Assembly: GCA_030278955.1 (NCBI GenBank)
Contig: JAOANR010000015.1
Location: forward strand, 18,881,073 to 18,945,072
Direction: 5' to 3'
DNA: 64,000 bases
From: Hygrophila difformis
Taxonomy: Eukaryota > Streptophyta > Magnoliopsida > Lamiales > Acanthaceae
Shown: positions 41,650 to 53,291 of the stretch, in pieces
How positions within the stretch are numbered: the first letter of the stretch is position 1
Layout of the letters: every line of letters starts with the position of its first letter
Position numbers and translations under genes: made by a program
The notes under the pieces: model-generated
Database searches by the model: none
The model's input: the letters and a program-made list of their open reading frames with translations, nothing else
What the model was told of the DNA's origin: nothing

Positions 41650-43790
41650 AATTAAAGCATAAGAAACAACAATACAAAATCAAAGAGATGTGATGTATCT
41701 CTTCAGAGCTCGTGACTATCCCCATATGCACCAAGCACCATACATTGGAATCACTAAGATCTTCCCATTACCACAAAGAGAACCAAGAATCTCCAACACT
41801 GTGTTCAGCAAGAATTCTACAAGGAAGGCAGAATTTGTTTTTTGTTGTGTTTTGTGAGGCCAAGGAAACGTGTATTTATAGTGGATTTCATCACTGCGGA
41901 GGAGATGTTGAAAAATGGGTGTAGGAGAAAGATAAGATCCGCACATTAATGTAGGCACACAACCATAAATGGATGTAGCTGAATATGGGTAAGGGAACAA
42001 CAAGAATGAAGGTGCAGCGGGAGGGTAAAGAGGAATGGAGCTACAATTAATAGGTAAGTGAGGTAGCTGTACATTTAAGGATTTGAAGCTGGCCAAAGGA
42101 GTGTTGAAGACTAATGGTTTTGCCCAATGGTGAGTGGATTCACATGGGACCTCATGTTCTTGGGCTTATGCACAAAGTGGTATGAGATACAATTTCTCAT
42201 ACACTCCACCTTGGCACAAATCATCACTTATTAAATGAGGAGTCAAAAAATGGTTCATCATCTCTCTACCGCTTCCTCCCTACACAAAGTAAAAGAAAAA
42301 CACTAAGTAAGTCACAGAGGAAGACTGAAACACAAAGTACATAGATCACATAGATCACACAAAGAGGTTAGCACAGAGCTAGCACCACACAGTCTCACAT
42401 AGCAAAGTTTAACATCTTTAACCGTTCAAATGTTTTTCAAATGATAAAGATTTTGTTCCCATGTCAGCAGGATTCATTGGAGTATGAAGTTTTTCAAGTT
42501 TTATTTCTCTAGGTTCAACATTATTTCTTATGAAATGATATTTTACATCTATTATCTTAGATCTATCATGGTAAACAGGATGTTTGCATAATTATATAGC
42601 AGACTGATTATCAGAATAGACACAAATTCCATCTTGAAAACCAAATTCAGACAATAATCCTTTAAGCCATCTAGCTTCTTTAAATGCTTCAGTCATTGCT
42701 ATATATTCAGATTCAGTAGTGGATAATGCAACAATAAATTGTAATTGTGATTTCCAACTAATGCAAGAGCCACACAAAGTAAACACATATGAAGTAGTAA
42801 ACTTTCTCTTTGTCTCTATTATTTGCATAGTTAGAATCAACATAACATTTTTTGCACACAGAATCAGGAGTTTTAGCAAACATTGAACCATAATTCGCAG
42901 TATGAATAACATATCTTATCAACCATTTTACAGCTTTCCAATGAGGTAATCCTGGATTACTCATATACCTGCTTAGGCAACTGATGACATAGGCAATGTC
43001 AGGCCTAGTACTTACCATGAGGTACATCACTGAACCAATTGCATGAGCATATGGAACCTTTTCCATTTCCTGGATTTCAGAATGAGATGATGGACATATA
43101 TCCTTACTAAGCACAAAGTGAGATGCAAGTAGAACAGAAACATGTTTAGCATCAGACATAGAAAATCTTTTCAAGATCTTTTTTTACATAAAATGATTTA
43201 TTTAACACGAGTGAACTTAGTTCTATCCTGAGTAATATTCATGCCAGGAATACATTGAGCATCACCAAGATTTTTCATATCAAAATTTTTGCTTAAACAT
43301 GCTTGAATTTCTAATATGGCAGACATGGAAGGTGAAATCAAGAGCATATCATCCACATAGACAAGCTGAAAGAAAGGCACAGAATTTGTATTCTTAAAAT
43401 ACAAGCATTGATCATGTTTCTCTTAAAGCCCAAGTCTTTCATGCATTTATCAAATTTCAAATTCCATTGTCTAGGGGCTTGTTTTAAACCATATAGAGTT
43501 TTCTTTAACAAACACACATGATTAGGTTTGTTTTTATCCACAAAGCCTGGGGGTTGATTCATGTAAGTGGTATGATCAATATCAACATATAAAAAAAAAT
43601 AGTTTTAATATCCATTTGAATCATTTCCCAATTAAAATGAGCAACTAAGGCAAGCATTGCACGAATAGTTGTAAATTTTACAACAGGAGAAAAAATCTCA
43701 GAATAATCAATTCCTTCTTTATGTGTTAAGTCCTTAGCAACCAACTTAGCTTTAAATCTTTCTCCTGGATTATATGTTGGATTACATTAT
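41650..43790 (-). mobile_element. Decayed Ty1/copia element, 3' part
   Basis: The 3' LTR occupies about 41650-42203, beginning on the minus strand at 42203 with TGTATGAGAAATTG after a purine tract (CCAAGGTGGAG, 42204-42214) and with a minus TATA box CTATAAATACACG at 41873-41881. Pol lies at 42592-43744. The low LTR edge is uncertain. Gag, protease, integrase and the 5' LTR are missing. Confidence 0.7.
42592..43744 (-). pseudogene. pol: Copia reverse transcriptase and RNase H, broken
   Basis: Frames in order: VAKDLTHKEGIDYSEIFSPV (43744-43559), PPGFVDKNKPNHVCLLKKTLYGLKQAPRQW (43562-43338), LVYVDDMLLISPS with intact YVDD (43404-43198), IGSVMYLMVSTRPDIAYV (43174-42758), and RNase H strings [12 protein letters not shown] and YSDNQSAI (42912-42592). 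Several frameshifts separate the pieces. It is a different lineage from the Sirevirus-like element. Sequence 42215-42591 has only degraded pol and 3' UTR. Confidence 0.85.
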
Positions 43791-44056
43791 GAGATTTATG
43801 ATGAGATTCGTTTTACACCTATGTGTTTTATTTGTCTTAGCTTCCACATTTAATTGATTAACCAGATATTCACCGTTGGTTTGAGCTCAGCCTTGTACTA
43901 GCTATTTTTAATTAGCTGGCCACTAGTTTAGGATAGTTAGTACAACGGTAATGCTTGCAAAAATTAAATTTTATTTTTCGTGGTATTACAATTTTACAAT
44001 TGAAAAGAGGAAACACGGAAATATAAGGGTTAAATATATGTAGATAAATGTAATTC
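43791..44056. other. Short intergenic stretch
   Basis: AT-rich sequence between two copia remnants. Nothing recognised. Confidence 0.4.
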
Positions 44057-46090
44057 TGTTGATGTGTGCCAACAACATGGGTAATTGTCTAGAATACAAC
44101 AACAGCTACTCTGTAATAGAAACATAGCAACAGATGGTGAAAGTAAATAATGAAAGTAGAGTCTTGAGAATCACAGTATTTTGATTGCCTAATTCCTTAT
44201 CTCTAGCTTACTCTATATATAGAGGTATAAAAGAAAATATACATAGCCATAAAACTGGCATCTTTAACGGTAACAACTCACAACATATTAATTAAGGATT
44301 ATATATAACATAAGTTAGAACGAGTATTTACAATACTGTAAATTGCATTCACTATAAACGACATTTTCCTCAACAATCCCCACGTATTATAAAGGCTCGA
44401 AACTATTTTCATAGAGCAAAATGCATCCAACTCTATGAACTAGTCATAAATTAAATGAGATTCGTCACACGGAATAATTGGTGAAGTGTATAGCTTCTAT
44501 GAACCAATTATTCTTATTGTGTAACATTGACTTCATTTATCACATTATGCACCTGCATTTCACTGTCAACGTTGAGCCAATAGGCCATGCACGTACCTGT
44601 AATTAATGAGCGGTCTAGAAAATTAGCAAAATTCTCATATAAGCAACTCCACTCCACACTCATATAGGTAGTTTAATCAAGTATATCCTACACGCAACAC
44701 ACCTATGAGGATATGAAACTATTAAGAGTACAACACATATAATAATTGAGATTTGTCTTTAGCTATAACTATTGTCGATTGGCAACCAAAATATATTGTC
44801 ACATATGGAATTGGAGTTGTGCCCATAGGAATTTTTGTTCAGATTTTTTTCCATCATTCAACCTCATAGCCAGCTAATTCCAAAGCAATGGACTTAGGCT
44901 CCATTTTGGATCTCTCAATTGTTGTTTCTTTGGTTGACTATCATGTGACTACAACTTCTATGAATGTTAATACGTAACCACTAATAGATTTTATTTAATC
45001 GGAATCAGATATCCAATTAGCATGTTATATCCCTATAAGTCAATCCTCTCAAGTATCTCATTAGTCCAACTAGTTGAGTCTAATGATCATCATTTAGATT
45101 TTGATTATACCCATTAGTCTGCTTAGTCTACCCAAAGCACACGACCGGGTCTCGCGAAATTCATTAGATGTAGTAAACTTCCAATAATTTGTGTGTATGC
45201 AGACTAAACAAGAAGTTCACCTCTATTTTCTTTAATTTTGTATTAAGATCGTAAGAAGTGACCGCTGGAGTCACCTCATACGATTAATCCTTTTAATAAG
45301 TTTCTCAGGATAACACTCTTGCATCATTGTGATTCCAGCATTCAACCTTATAATTTTCATGCCTAATATCATAGTAGCTTCTCCTAAATCTTTCATATTG
45401 AATTTAGAAGCTAGAACTCACTTAGTGGTAGACAATATACTGAATGAAGTTCCTAAAAATAACATATCATCCACATACAAACAAAGAATAATGAATTGTC
45501 TATTGGCTTGCTTGGTGTGCGCACATTTATCCATACAATATTCAAGCTTCTCATTTCACTATTTAGGGACTCGTTATAATCCATACAATGAATTTTGTAA
45601 CTTGTACACTTTATTTTCTTGACCTTAGACCACTCACCCTTCAGTTTGAACCAGATATAATTTTTTTTCTCCCAAATTACCTTGAAAAGATGCCATTCTT
45701 ATGTCCATTTGATAGAACACATGTTTATACATAGAATCTGAAGCTATTAGCATCCGCATACAAGCTATTCTCGTCATTGGTATGAAGTTATCAAAAAAAT
45801 CATTATTTATTTTGTGTAAACCTTTTCACCACCAATCTAGCTTTAGTTCTCTATTCAACAATCATGATTTAACTTTTTCTTCAAAATCCACTTATAACTA
45901 ATAGGTTTTTGCTTATGTTGGTAAATCAACCAAAACCCAAGTTGATTGTATAAAAGAGAGTTGATCTCTATTTCAATGGCATCTTTCCAATTAGGCGCAT
46001 TAGAAAAAGATATCGCTTAAGAGTAATCCAAGTGATCACTGGTTTTGAAGTTTGTGTAAAAGTCAACATTAAAAGAACATTCGTTCTATT
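44057..46090 (-). mobile_element. Second decayed Ty1/copia element, 3' LTR and part of pol
   Basis: The 3' LTR (44057-44375, 319 bp) starts TGTTGATG and ends CCTCAACA on the plus strand. It contains CTCTATATATAGAG with a TATA box, and a purine tract (minus ACGTGGGGATTG) follows. From about 44400 to 46080 the minus strand shows copia pol with many stops, including YVDD-like VDDM (45463-45480), a LYG-like region and WILKKKL near 45890. No 5' LTR was seen; the element is cut near 46090. Confidence 0.7.
44400..46080 (-). pseudogene. pol: Heavily decayed copia RT/RNase H region
   Basis: Translation in three minus frames gives scattered RT strings: LCLYVDDM near 45470, SLYGL-like near 45580, and KPISYKWILKKKLNHD near 45890. 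There is no open frame above about 60 residues on the coding strand. Confidence 0.65.
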
Positions 46091-47764
46091 GTCTTTTAGG
46101 ATGTGCGTTACGTATATTTATGTGTTGCATTTATAGTAGATAGATATATTAGGTCATTGCATATCATATCATATCATATAGTATCGTTCATCTAATATTT
46201 GTGTGAGTGTATGGCGTTGTTGAAGCATCGTTATGGGACGGTGTGATATTTATTATTGTATTCCTATTGTTGTTATATAATTATTCCTACACTAATAATA
46301 TTATTTATTGTATCCATCCCAATGCTCTGGTATTACTATTCCTTGCTTAGTACATTATTTACTGACAACTTGTTATTTATTTTCTTATAGATACTCTGGT
46401 GGACGATAAGGATTATGGGGATGAGTGAATTTATATGCATTATGACCTTGTTCCATTCCTTATACCTTGTACTTGGGCTGCATTTCTACTGTTTGGCTAT
46501 GTGATGGTTGGAGAGTCATGTGTGGAGATAGTGGTATGCCTATGTGTTGTGTTGATTGTTCATTGTTATTGTGTTTAAACTAGACTTAACCAAACCTATT
46601 GTAGTACCTTCACCTCTCTTGTGAGTAAGCCATTGGACTACTGCGTTTTATTGGATAATTATGTTATTAAATGCTATGTCTTACCATAGGTCTTGTAGCC
46701 CGGATATGCTTTGATTGTTTATATTCTATTTCAGTTATGTTGTGGCTCTCCGATAACCTTGCTTCATATTGTAAATCTTAAGTTGATTGGCCAACAGTTT
46801 AGGTGAAAGGATATGAAAGTGATGTCACGAAAATGATTTAAAGTTTTCAGGGCAATACAACAGATAGAGTGGAATGGATTATTTGGAGCAAATGGTAATG
46901 GCACAACTCATTTGTGATGCGACTCGAAATATGGATGGTGAGTTGCGGCATATATTGGTTCTGCGAATATGAGGACTTGGCATCAGGGAAGGTGTTGTGA
47001 GTACTTTTTTTTGTCCAGTTGAGTATGTGGCACTAGCGTCAATGTTTGCTGAGGTCCCTCATGGCACAACAAGTTTATTGCGCTGGAAATAAGCGAGTGT
47101 CGCAACATGTTATGTCCTGAATTTTTTCATAGTGTTGGACCTATTGAACCTTGATCGTTGAATTCCCCTAATGAAATTCCTAATATGTTAAATTCTTTCC
47201 TCTCTCTTGTTTAAATTCCTTGGAGCCCTTTGATTGTTAGTTGGAGCCCCATAGTGAAATTTTTTATGTAATTTTACAAAATTTCCATTAAAATGTAGTT
47301 TTAAAAAAAATTAAAAATTGAACTGATTTTTCCTAAAATTTGAGCCAAATCACTAAACTTCCATAAATAAATATTTTCTTAATCAACATGTCGCATATTA
47401 TGATCAATATTACAAGCTTTTTATTTACAATAGGATGTGAAGACTTGGTGTCTGTTATTTACTCAACTTTTGGGAGCTTTAGATTTTGTATCAAAATAAT
47501 TACTCCGTTCTGCACACTAGCTTATGGAGGTTGTAGCTATTATTTGAAGCTCTGCAAGTTGCAGCTATCTCAAATAGCGTTAAAAACTAGCTTCCATATT
47601 ATTCTCATCCAACAACTGATAGTTACAACTGCCAAAAACTTCATTTCGCAACTACAACCTGCAGCTACAACTCTGCATGCAAAATATATCCTAGATGAGT
47701 TAACTCGATGTAATTTAAATATTCTTACTATATTTAACAAATGAATACACTATATTATAATATT
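46091..47764. other. Unassigned repeat-like stretch
   Basis: The stretch holds an ATATC microsatellite-like run (46163-46185) and no recognisable protein family. A 118-residue plus frame (47388-47744) lacks family features and covers a segment rich in GCAGCTA/TAGCTGC-like words, more like a decayed MITE than a gene. Confidence 0.35.
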
Positions 47765-47814
47765 ATTAGTGAAGTTCAATTATAATTTGAATATCACATT
47801 TAAAAGTACAAGAT

Positions 47815-48573
47815 ATGACTAGGGTTTCGAAAAGGGTTCTTGCGATAGAGGGCGGCTATGCAGCGGCACCGCAAGGGCTACGTGAGGAGGGGTCTCGACC
47901 GCCGGATATTAGGGCCAGCTTTTCGTTTAGGGACGTACTGAGGCAAGACTCTGTGGGAACTATACCGACGGACTTTACCAGGGATCTTCTTACTGAGAAT
48001 CTAGTAAAGGTGTCTGTGGAGGAGGGGCAATCAGGGGCTAATCCGGTTTATGATTGATGATACTATATTTGAGGTGATTAAGGTGCTGGGTACTTCCGTT
48101 GGTTACCAAGTCCTGAAGGATAGGTTGGGAAGGTTGGCAATGGTTGCTTTGTCGTGCGATTTGAGTTGGACGCGGATAGAGATAAGGTGATCAGGGAGGG
48201 CCATGGATGCTTTTTGACCACTATGTAGCGGTTATGACTTGGTCTAAGGACTTTCTTCCGGCTACGACCCATGTTAACAAAACCTTAGTGTGGGTTCGGA
48301 TGTATGGATTAAGGTTTCCATCCTTTCGTAAAGATATCATTGCAGCACTAGCTTCGGGTATTAGTTAAGTTGTGAAATTTGATACGGCTACGTCAATGGC
48401 AGAGCGGGCGGAGTTTGCTAGGGTGTGTGTTGAATTGGATTTGGAGAAGCCGTTTGTGGGGAAGTTTCTAGCTCGTGATAGATGTGTTCGGGTGGCGTAT
48501 GAGGGGCTTCACTTTATTTGTACGAGTTGTGGTCATTTCCAACGTGACTGTGGGATAAACAAGGCTCTTGATT
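47815..48573 (+). pseudogene. LINE ORF1: DUF4283-like domain and CCHC knuckle
   Basis: The first frame (47815-48054) reads FRDVLRQDSVGTIP. Other frames continue with IFEVIKVLGTSVGYQVLKDRL, GPWMLFDHYVAVMTW, TLVWVRMYGLRFPSF and, at 48372-48572, ARVCVELDLEKPFVGKF, VAYEGLHFICTSCGHFQRDC. This is the usual order of the DUF4283 protein of plant LINEs, a nucleic-acid-binding ORF1. The knuckle lacks its His (CTSCGHFQRDC is shortened). At least three frame changes break it. 48574-49218 is Lys-rich and poorly conserved. Confidence 0.75.
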
Positions 48574-49218
48574 AGGGAGATATTAATGGGGGGGGGGGGG
48601 AGATGCGTGGACACATGCTGGGGAACTTCCATACCCCATTGGACACTTAGAACCAACAGGAGGATGTTATGGCGACAGATAAACAGGATAAACAGGAGGT
48701 CGAGGATTATGGAGAGGTGTATGGTGATTGGATGACGGTGGTAAGATGTTGGAATAAATTCCCTAAGAGGAGTGAGCGCAAGGAAAACCAGCACGATAAG
48801 AAGGGCTCTTCTAGGGATAAGACTAAGATGTCTGCGAAGACTAAGGTGGTTGATTATGGGAAAGCGAAGAAGAAGATGGCAGAATGTAACTTGAGAGAAG
48901 AGTTACCTAGACATATTCCTTTCTCATCTAAAACATGTTGTATGATGGGGCATTAGTCCTCGCAAGGGGCGTTGTTGGAAGGAAGAAGTTGGCCAAAAGG
49001 GCACAGACGGCGTCGCCTTCAGGGGAAACTCCATAGAAGAATATTTCTCGGGTTACTGGTTTTCCGGTGTTACTCACGACAGCTGGTGAAGAGGTGGGGT
49101 CTGAGGCGAGTGATTATGAGAATTGGGCAAATGCTGAATGAAGGGGTATGTAGCAGGAGTACTAGCTCCTAATTTTCTTCTTTCAAAATTATTATTTTAT
49201 GGAGTTTGTAGATTTCAC

Positions 49219-49890
49219 ACTTATTTCGTGGAATGTTCGATGATTAATGAGCAGGAGTGTGCAGCGTTGGGTTGGTACCTTGTTGCAAGAGCATAAACCG
49301 GATATAGTATGCTTAATGGAGCCGCAAGGATCCTTTGAGCAGGTAAGGTATTTTTTTGCTAGAAAGGGATATGTCGGAGTTCATATTCAGGAGGCTATAG
49401 GATGTGCAGGGGGACTTTGCATTCTTCATGCACAAAGGATTCCGTATGGTTGTAGGATCGTTTATATTAGACCTCGCATAATCACATTTGATATTAGGAG
49501 AGGTAATTGTCATTGGACGGTGTCATCAATCTATGCGGACTCTAATTATCAACGTCGAGGTTTTAATTGGGATAGTTTGCGTCAGGTTGCTGCCATAAGG
49601 ACGGGAGCTTGGTTTGCGATAGGTGACTGGAATGAGATTGCTTCTAGTGAATAGTCGGAGGGAAATATTTATATTGAGAGTTGGACAGCGGATTTTCGAC
49701 AGATGATAGAGGATTGTGAGCTGCTATCTGTCCCTACTATTGGTCCAACCACCACTTGGACGAGAACAATTGAGGGTAGGGATTCGGCTGAGAGATTGGA
49801 TATAGGGATGGCAAATCTGGAATGGACGTTTCTCTTCCCGGAGGGGAGAATTGGTGTCCTTCCCCGATTGGGGTTAGACCATTCGCCATT
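49219..49890 (+). pseudogene. LINE ORF2 endonuclease (APE type)
   Basis: The start reads LISWNVR with a stop in place of the following Gly, then DIVCLMEPQG (catalytic Glu), a middle part with FAIGDWNEI (GDWN motif) and, after a stop near 49653, TTWTR, RLDIGMAN and LDHSPL, which holds the late catalytic Asp-His pair. The domain nicks target DNA for target-primed reverse transcription. Two frames are needed to read it. Confidence 0.8.
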
Positions 49891-50080
49891 AAAGCTCACA
49901 TGTGGAAACCTAGGGGTCAAGTGGGGCTTAGATCCTTCAGGTGAGAGGCGGCATGGGCCACACATGTTGAGTAAAAAGATGTTGTTCGGTCGGGTATGCA
50001 GGAGGGAGGGGATCTGGCTAGCTCCTTGAGTCGAGTTCGATCTCTTTCCATGGATTTTAATTCTACTACTTCCGGTAATA

Positions 50081-50479
50081 TTGGGGAGAGAATCTGTGTT
50101 AAAATGGCGTATTATGGGCATTGAACGTGTTTTGGATAGTGTGGATTCGACTTGTATGCGAAGGTTGGAAAGCGAGCTCAAAATGGAGCTGGAGGTGGCG
50201 TTATATCAGGAAGAATTACTTTGGTATCAGAAAGCGAGGGATCGTTGGGTTAAGTGGGGCGATTGAAATACCAAGTATTTTCATGCTCAGACTAAGGTGA
50301 GGCGCAAGCGTAATCGTATTTCTGGGTTGAATAATCGTATTTATGGGTTGGAATTGGAAGATGGTCGTTGGCCAACGGATGAACATGAACTCAAAACCCA
50401 TGCAGTCGAATACTTCACTAATATGTTCGTGCATGTGCTGGCTTCGGGTGTTGATGAGAAGATTCCTTCACTGGATCCT
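50081..50479 (+). pseudogene. LINE ORF2 linker before reverse transcriptase, truncated by the LTR
   Basis: WYQKARDRWVKWGD, stop (50264-50266), NTKYFHAQTKVRRKRN matches the conserved segment just before the RT domain of plant LINEs. The frame ends where the chromovirus LTR begins (50480); residues read beyond it (CNTPDLI) are LTR sequence. Confidence 0.8.
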
Positions 50480-52982
50480 TGTAACACCCCGGATTTGATA
50501 ACCCAGGCCGGGATGCCACCGCCACACCTCCCTAGCAAGACACGGATTCTCCGAGCTTGCTAAAGAGATGCAAGGCTATAGGTATTGCAAAGAGTTTTTA
50601 AACAAGTCCGGAATTTATTTAAAAATAATAAAGTCTCATCCTCACATAATAATAACACTAATATATCGCAGCGGAAATAATAACATGGGCCGACATGGCC
50701 AAAACTCGGGTTTTACATGCCCGATATGCGAGTATCTTAAAAACGACAAATCAATGTTTAAAAGAAATATCCCCCGAATGCACATGCTCATGCATTTTCT
50801 CCATACTCTGAAAAAAAAAAAGAGAAACAACAATTTTATCAGTATTATAAAATACTGAGTAAGTCGATCCTAACATAGCAATAAAGGGGTTTAATCTAAT
50901 AATTAAAAATTTTACTCCTACGCATGCATACAAGACACTCCATTTATCAAATTAAAAATAAGAATTTAATTTGTATTCTTAAACATGCATTTAAATTTCA
51001 TTAATAATAAATTAAGCATGGTATAAAATTTAAGACATAATTTAAATGAATAATTTAAGACTTAAATAAATAAATACATAAAGGAAAAGGATTAAGTCTT
51101 TTAATTTCCCCCGTTACGTCACCGCTCAATAATATTTAGTGTAGCCGGTCGTCCGGCGGCCGCAGCCGTTTCGTAAGTTTCTTGTGTAGTCGGTCGTCCG
51201 GCGGCCGCAGCCGTATCTGCCATACCCAGTAACACTCCGGAGCCTCGGTAAACCCGTACGGATATTCCTGAGAGTGTAGGCCATGTATCTCATGCCGTTT
51301 TGACGTAGTTTTTCAATTAAGTATCTTGCGTCCATTATAGGCACGCCGAAAAAGGCTAGAGGGGCACCCTGCAGAGCACTCACCCTCTACCTAAGTATCT
51401 GATGTCGTTTTGATTTAGCGTAACGGGATTTTTCAAAAGTATAGATTTATCGTATTTCAAAGTTTCGACCGTTTGTTTCGAAATTTCAAAATCTCATCGA
51501 TTTAAAATCGTTTGACGTCACAGTTTACGCCTTTTTAATTTAAAAATTTATTTCAAGTCTGAAAAATCTGAAATTCTTATAGTGTATCAAAAACACCCTA
51601 ACAAACAACTTTTGTGTTTTGACGATTTAGAAATAAGTTGAGGAAACATGTCAAAAATCGAGTTTACTACACAACCAATGCACTGTCAGGATTCAGTTTT
51701 GACACAGTTCAGAAAATCGACTTTTTGACATAATAAATGGACTCCAAAAATTCTGAAATTGTATATACACATACAAGACATAATTATCTACAACTTTTGT
51801 TTAGATTGCAAAGACTAGATCGGACTCGAAATTATAGAAACATGCTCATCAAGTTCGGACATATGCACTGTCAGTTTTTCGAAAAAATTTGAAATCACAG
51901 TTTATGTTCGACGCGATTTGAGGTAGTAAAATTTGATGAAAATCTCTGAAAGTTTTACACAACATAGATTAATGTGTTAGGATCAAAAGTCTAGTTTTGA
52001 GTTTCTCGGTTTGAACTCTCGAAATAAGGGTTTTAAACGGATTTCAGAAAACGCACGAGTTGGGGTTTTTAGGTTCGATTTTTACGTTTCGTTATAAAGT
52101 CACTAATTCGGACGCCCCTAAGCCACCCGTATTGATACGAAAAGAATCAACTTACAGTGATAGAGTGTTTGGTCATCCTAGGGTCGCTTGGCTTGTCCAA
52201 AATTGCCACGAACGGATCTACGCACACGTTCTCCTTCTCCTTCGGCCACGAACGTGTTTGCAAGTCAAAGATCCGAAAGTTAGATTGAGGTTTTGAGATT
52301 GAAAACGAGGAAGAGACCTAATGTAAACCTTACCAATGATTCAAGGACTGAAATCCTTGATCTACACCCTTCTTTGGTCGTCGTTGGTTGCCCGAACTCG
52401 TCGGAAGGTCGCCGGAAAGTCGTCGGGAAGGTGTTTTGGCTTTGGGAGAGTTTGGGAGTGAGGAGTAAGTTTGAGAGACTGATTAAGGGGAGGAAATCAG
52501 TCAATTATCGTCCTAAGCCTTTCCCTCGACTGGGATTGGCTTTCCTTAGTCGGGGTCGGAAATTATGGTAATAAAATCACTGAGATCGCTCTTGGGCAGC
52601 TGTCTGCTGCTGTCCCTCGGGGCTGGCGCGCTGCCTTCAGGAACACCGTGCGGATACCGCGCGGCTAACGCCTGGACTTCGGTCCAAGCGGGTCGTGCGA
52701 TCCGTCGAGCCTTTCCTCCTCTCTTTCGGACTTTTATCCCTCTATGTTTTCGGGCTCGATTTCTCGGGTCATTCTCGGGTTATGATTCTCATCCTAAATT
52801 TATTCCGACTCAAATTTATTTCATGTTTGAAATCTTAAGTCCGTCGGTTTTGGGTTCATCGGCTTCTAAATCATCGTGTTTTGACTTCCGTGCATTTCCG
52901 ACTTTACGGGTTCTCGGAAACAAAACCTCTTTTCTCATCGGATTAAATTCTATTTTATATCCTAAAAATTATGGGTATTACA
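50480..52982 (-). mobile_element. 3' LTR of the second chromovirus
   Basis: It is 2,503 bp and begins TGTAACACCCCGG and ends GGGTATTACA. It has the U5 stem-loop (50525-50570), two 31-bp repeats with CGGCGGCCGCAGCCG (51139-51169, 51184-51214) and GC-rich blocks near 52620-52670. The stretch CGGGTCGTGCGATCCGTCG near 52688 is shared with the LTRs of the first chromovirus (13056), showing common descent of U3. Confidence 0.9.
51139..51214. repeat. Duplicated GCGGCCGC-containing segment in the LTR
   Basis: Two near-identical 31-bp copies with a period of 45 bp each contain the palindrome-rich CCGGCGGCCGCAGCCG. A single copy stands at the same relative place in the first chromovirus (near 11545-11572 and 19465-19492). 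Confidence 0.8.
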
Positions 52983-52998
52983 GTCTACCCTCCTTAAG
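52983..52998 (-). promoter_or_regulatory. Polypurine tract of the second chromovirus
   Basis: The minus strand reads CTTAAGGAGGGTAGAC before the LTR, identical to the first chromovirus. A second tract (minus CTTAAGAGGGGGAGGATG) lies at 53250-53267 after the pol stop. Confidence 0.7.
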
Positions 52999-53134
52999 AA
53001 TCAACTTCGTCCTCGAAGTTGCGCTTATCATCTCGCGAGTTCGGGAATTGTTTGATTAAGCGATTAAGCGATTGTATTATTGTGTGTTGTTGTTTGTTAT
53101 TATTTGACTGAACCCAGAATTAAAATTTCCAAGT

Positions 53135-53177
53135 TGCCTACGTACCATGTGAAGGGATCAATTCATTACGTAGTTCA
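53135..53177 (-). other. Conserved structured motif between pol and 3' LTR
   Basis: GCCTACGTACC, GTGAAGGGATCAA and TTACGTAGTTC match the motif at 13551-13595. CTACGT (53138-53143) pairs with ACGTAG (53168-53173). Confidence 0.65.
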
Positions 53178-53271
53178 AAACAATTTGAATTTGTTTATTT
53201 GGGATACAAAAATATTCGGACAAAATATCCAGAAATATTCGGGCCGTTGCATCCTCCCCCTCTTAAGACGA

Positions 53272-53291
53272 CAGTTATGTCCCCATAACTG
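53272..53291 (-). other. Hairpin containing the pol stop codon, second chromovirus
   Basis: CAGTTATG and CATAACTG pair around TCCC. The TAA stop (53275-53277, minus) is in the stem, exactly as at 13655-13674. Confidence 0.6.

Larger units (their letters stand above)
47765..50479 (+). mobile_element. L1-type LINE, 5' half, interrupted by the second chromovirus
   Basis: Plus-strand order: ORF1 with DUF4283-like domain and zinc knuckle (47815-48573), then ORF2 endonuclease (49219-49890) and the linker before reverse transcriptase (to 50479). The chromovirus LTR starts at 50480 within this linker. RT and the 3' end must lie right of the window. Many stops and frameshifts show an old copy. The exact 5' end is uncertain. 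Confidence 0.8.

Noticed and set aside
47388..47744. 118-residue plus-strand protein
   Set aside because: No family features; lies in repeat-like sequence between decayed elements.
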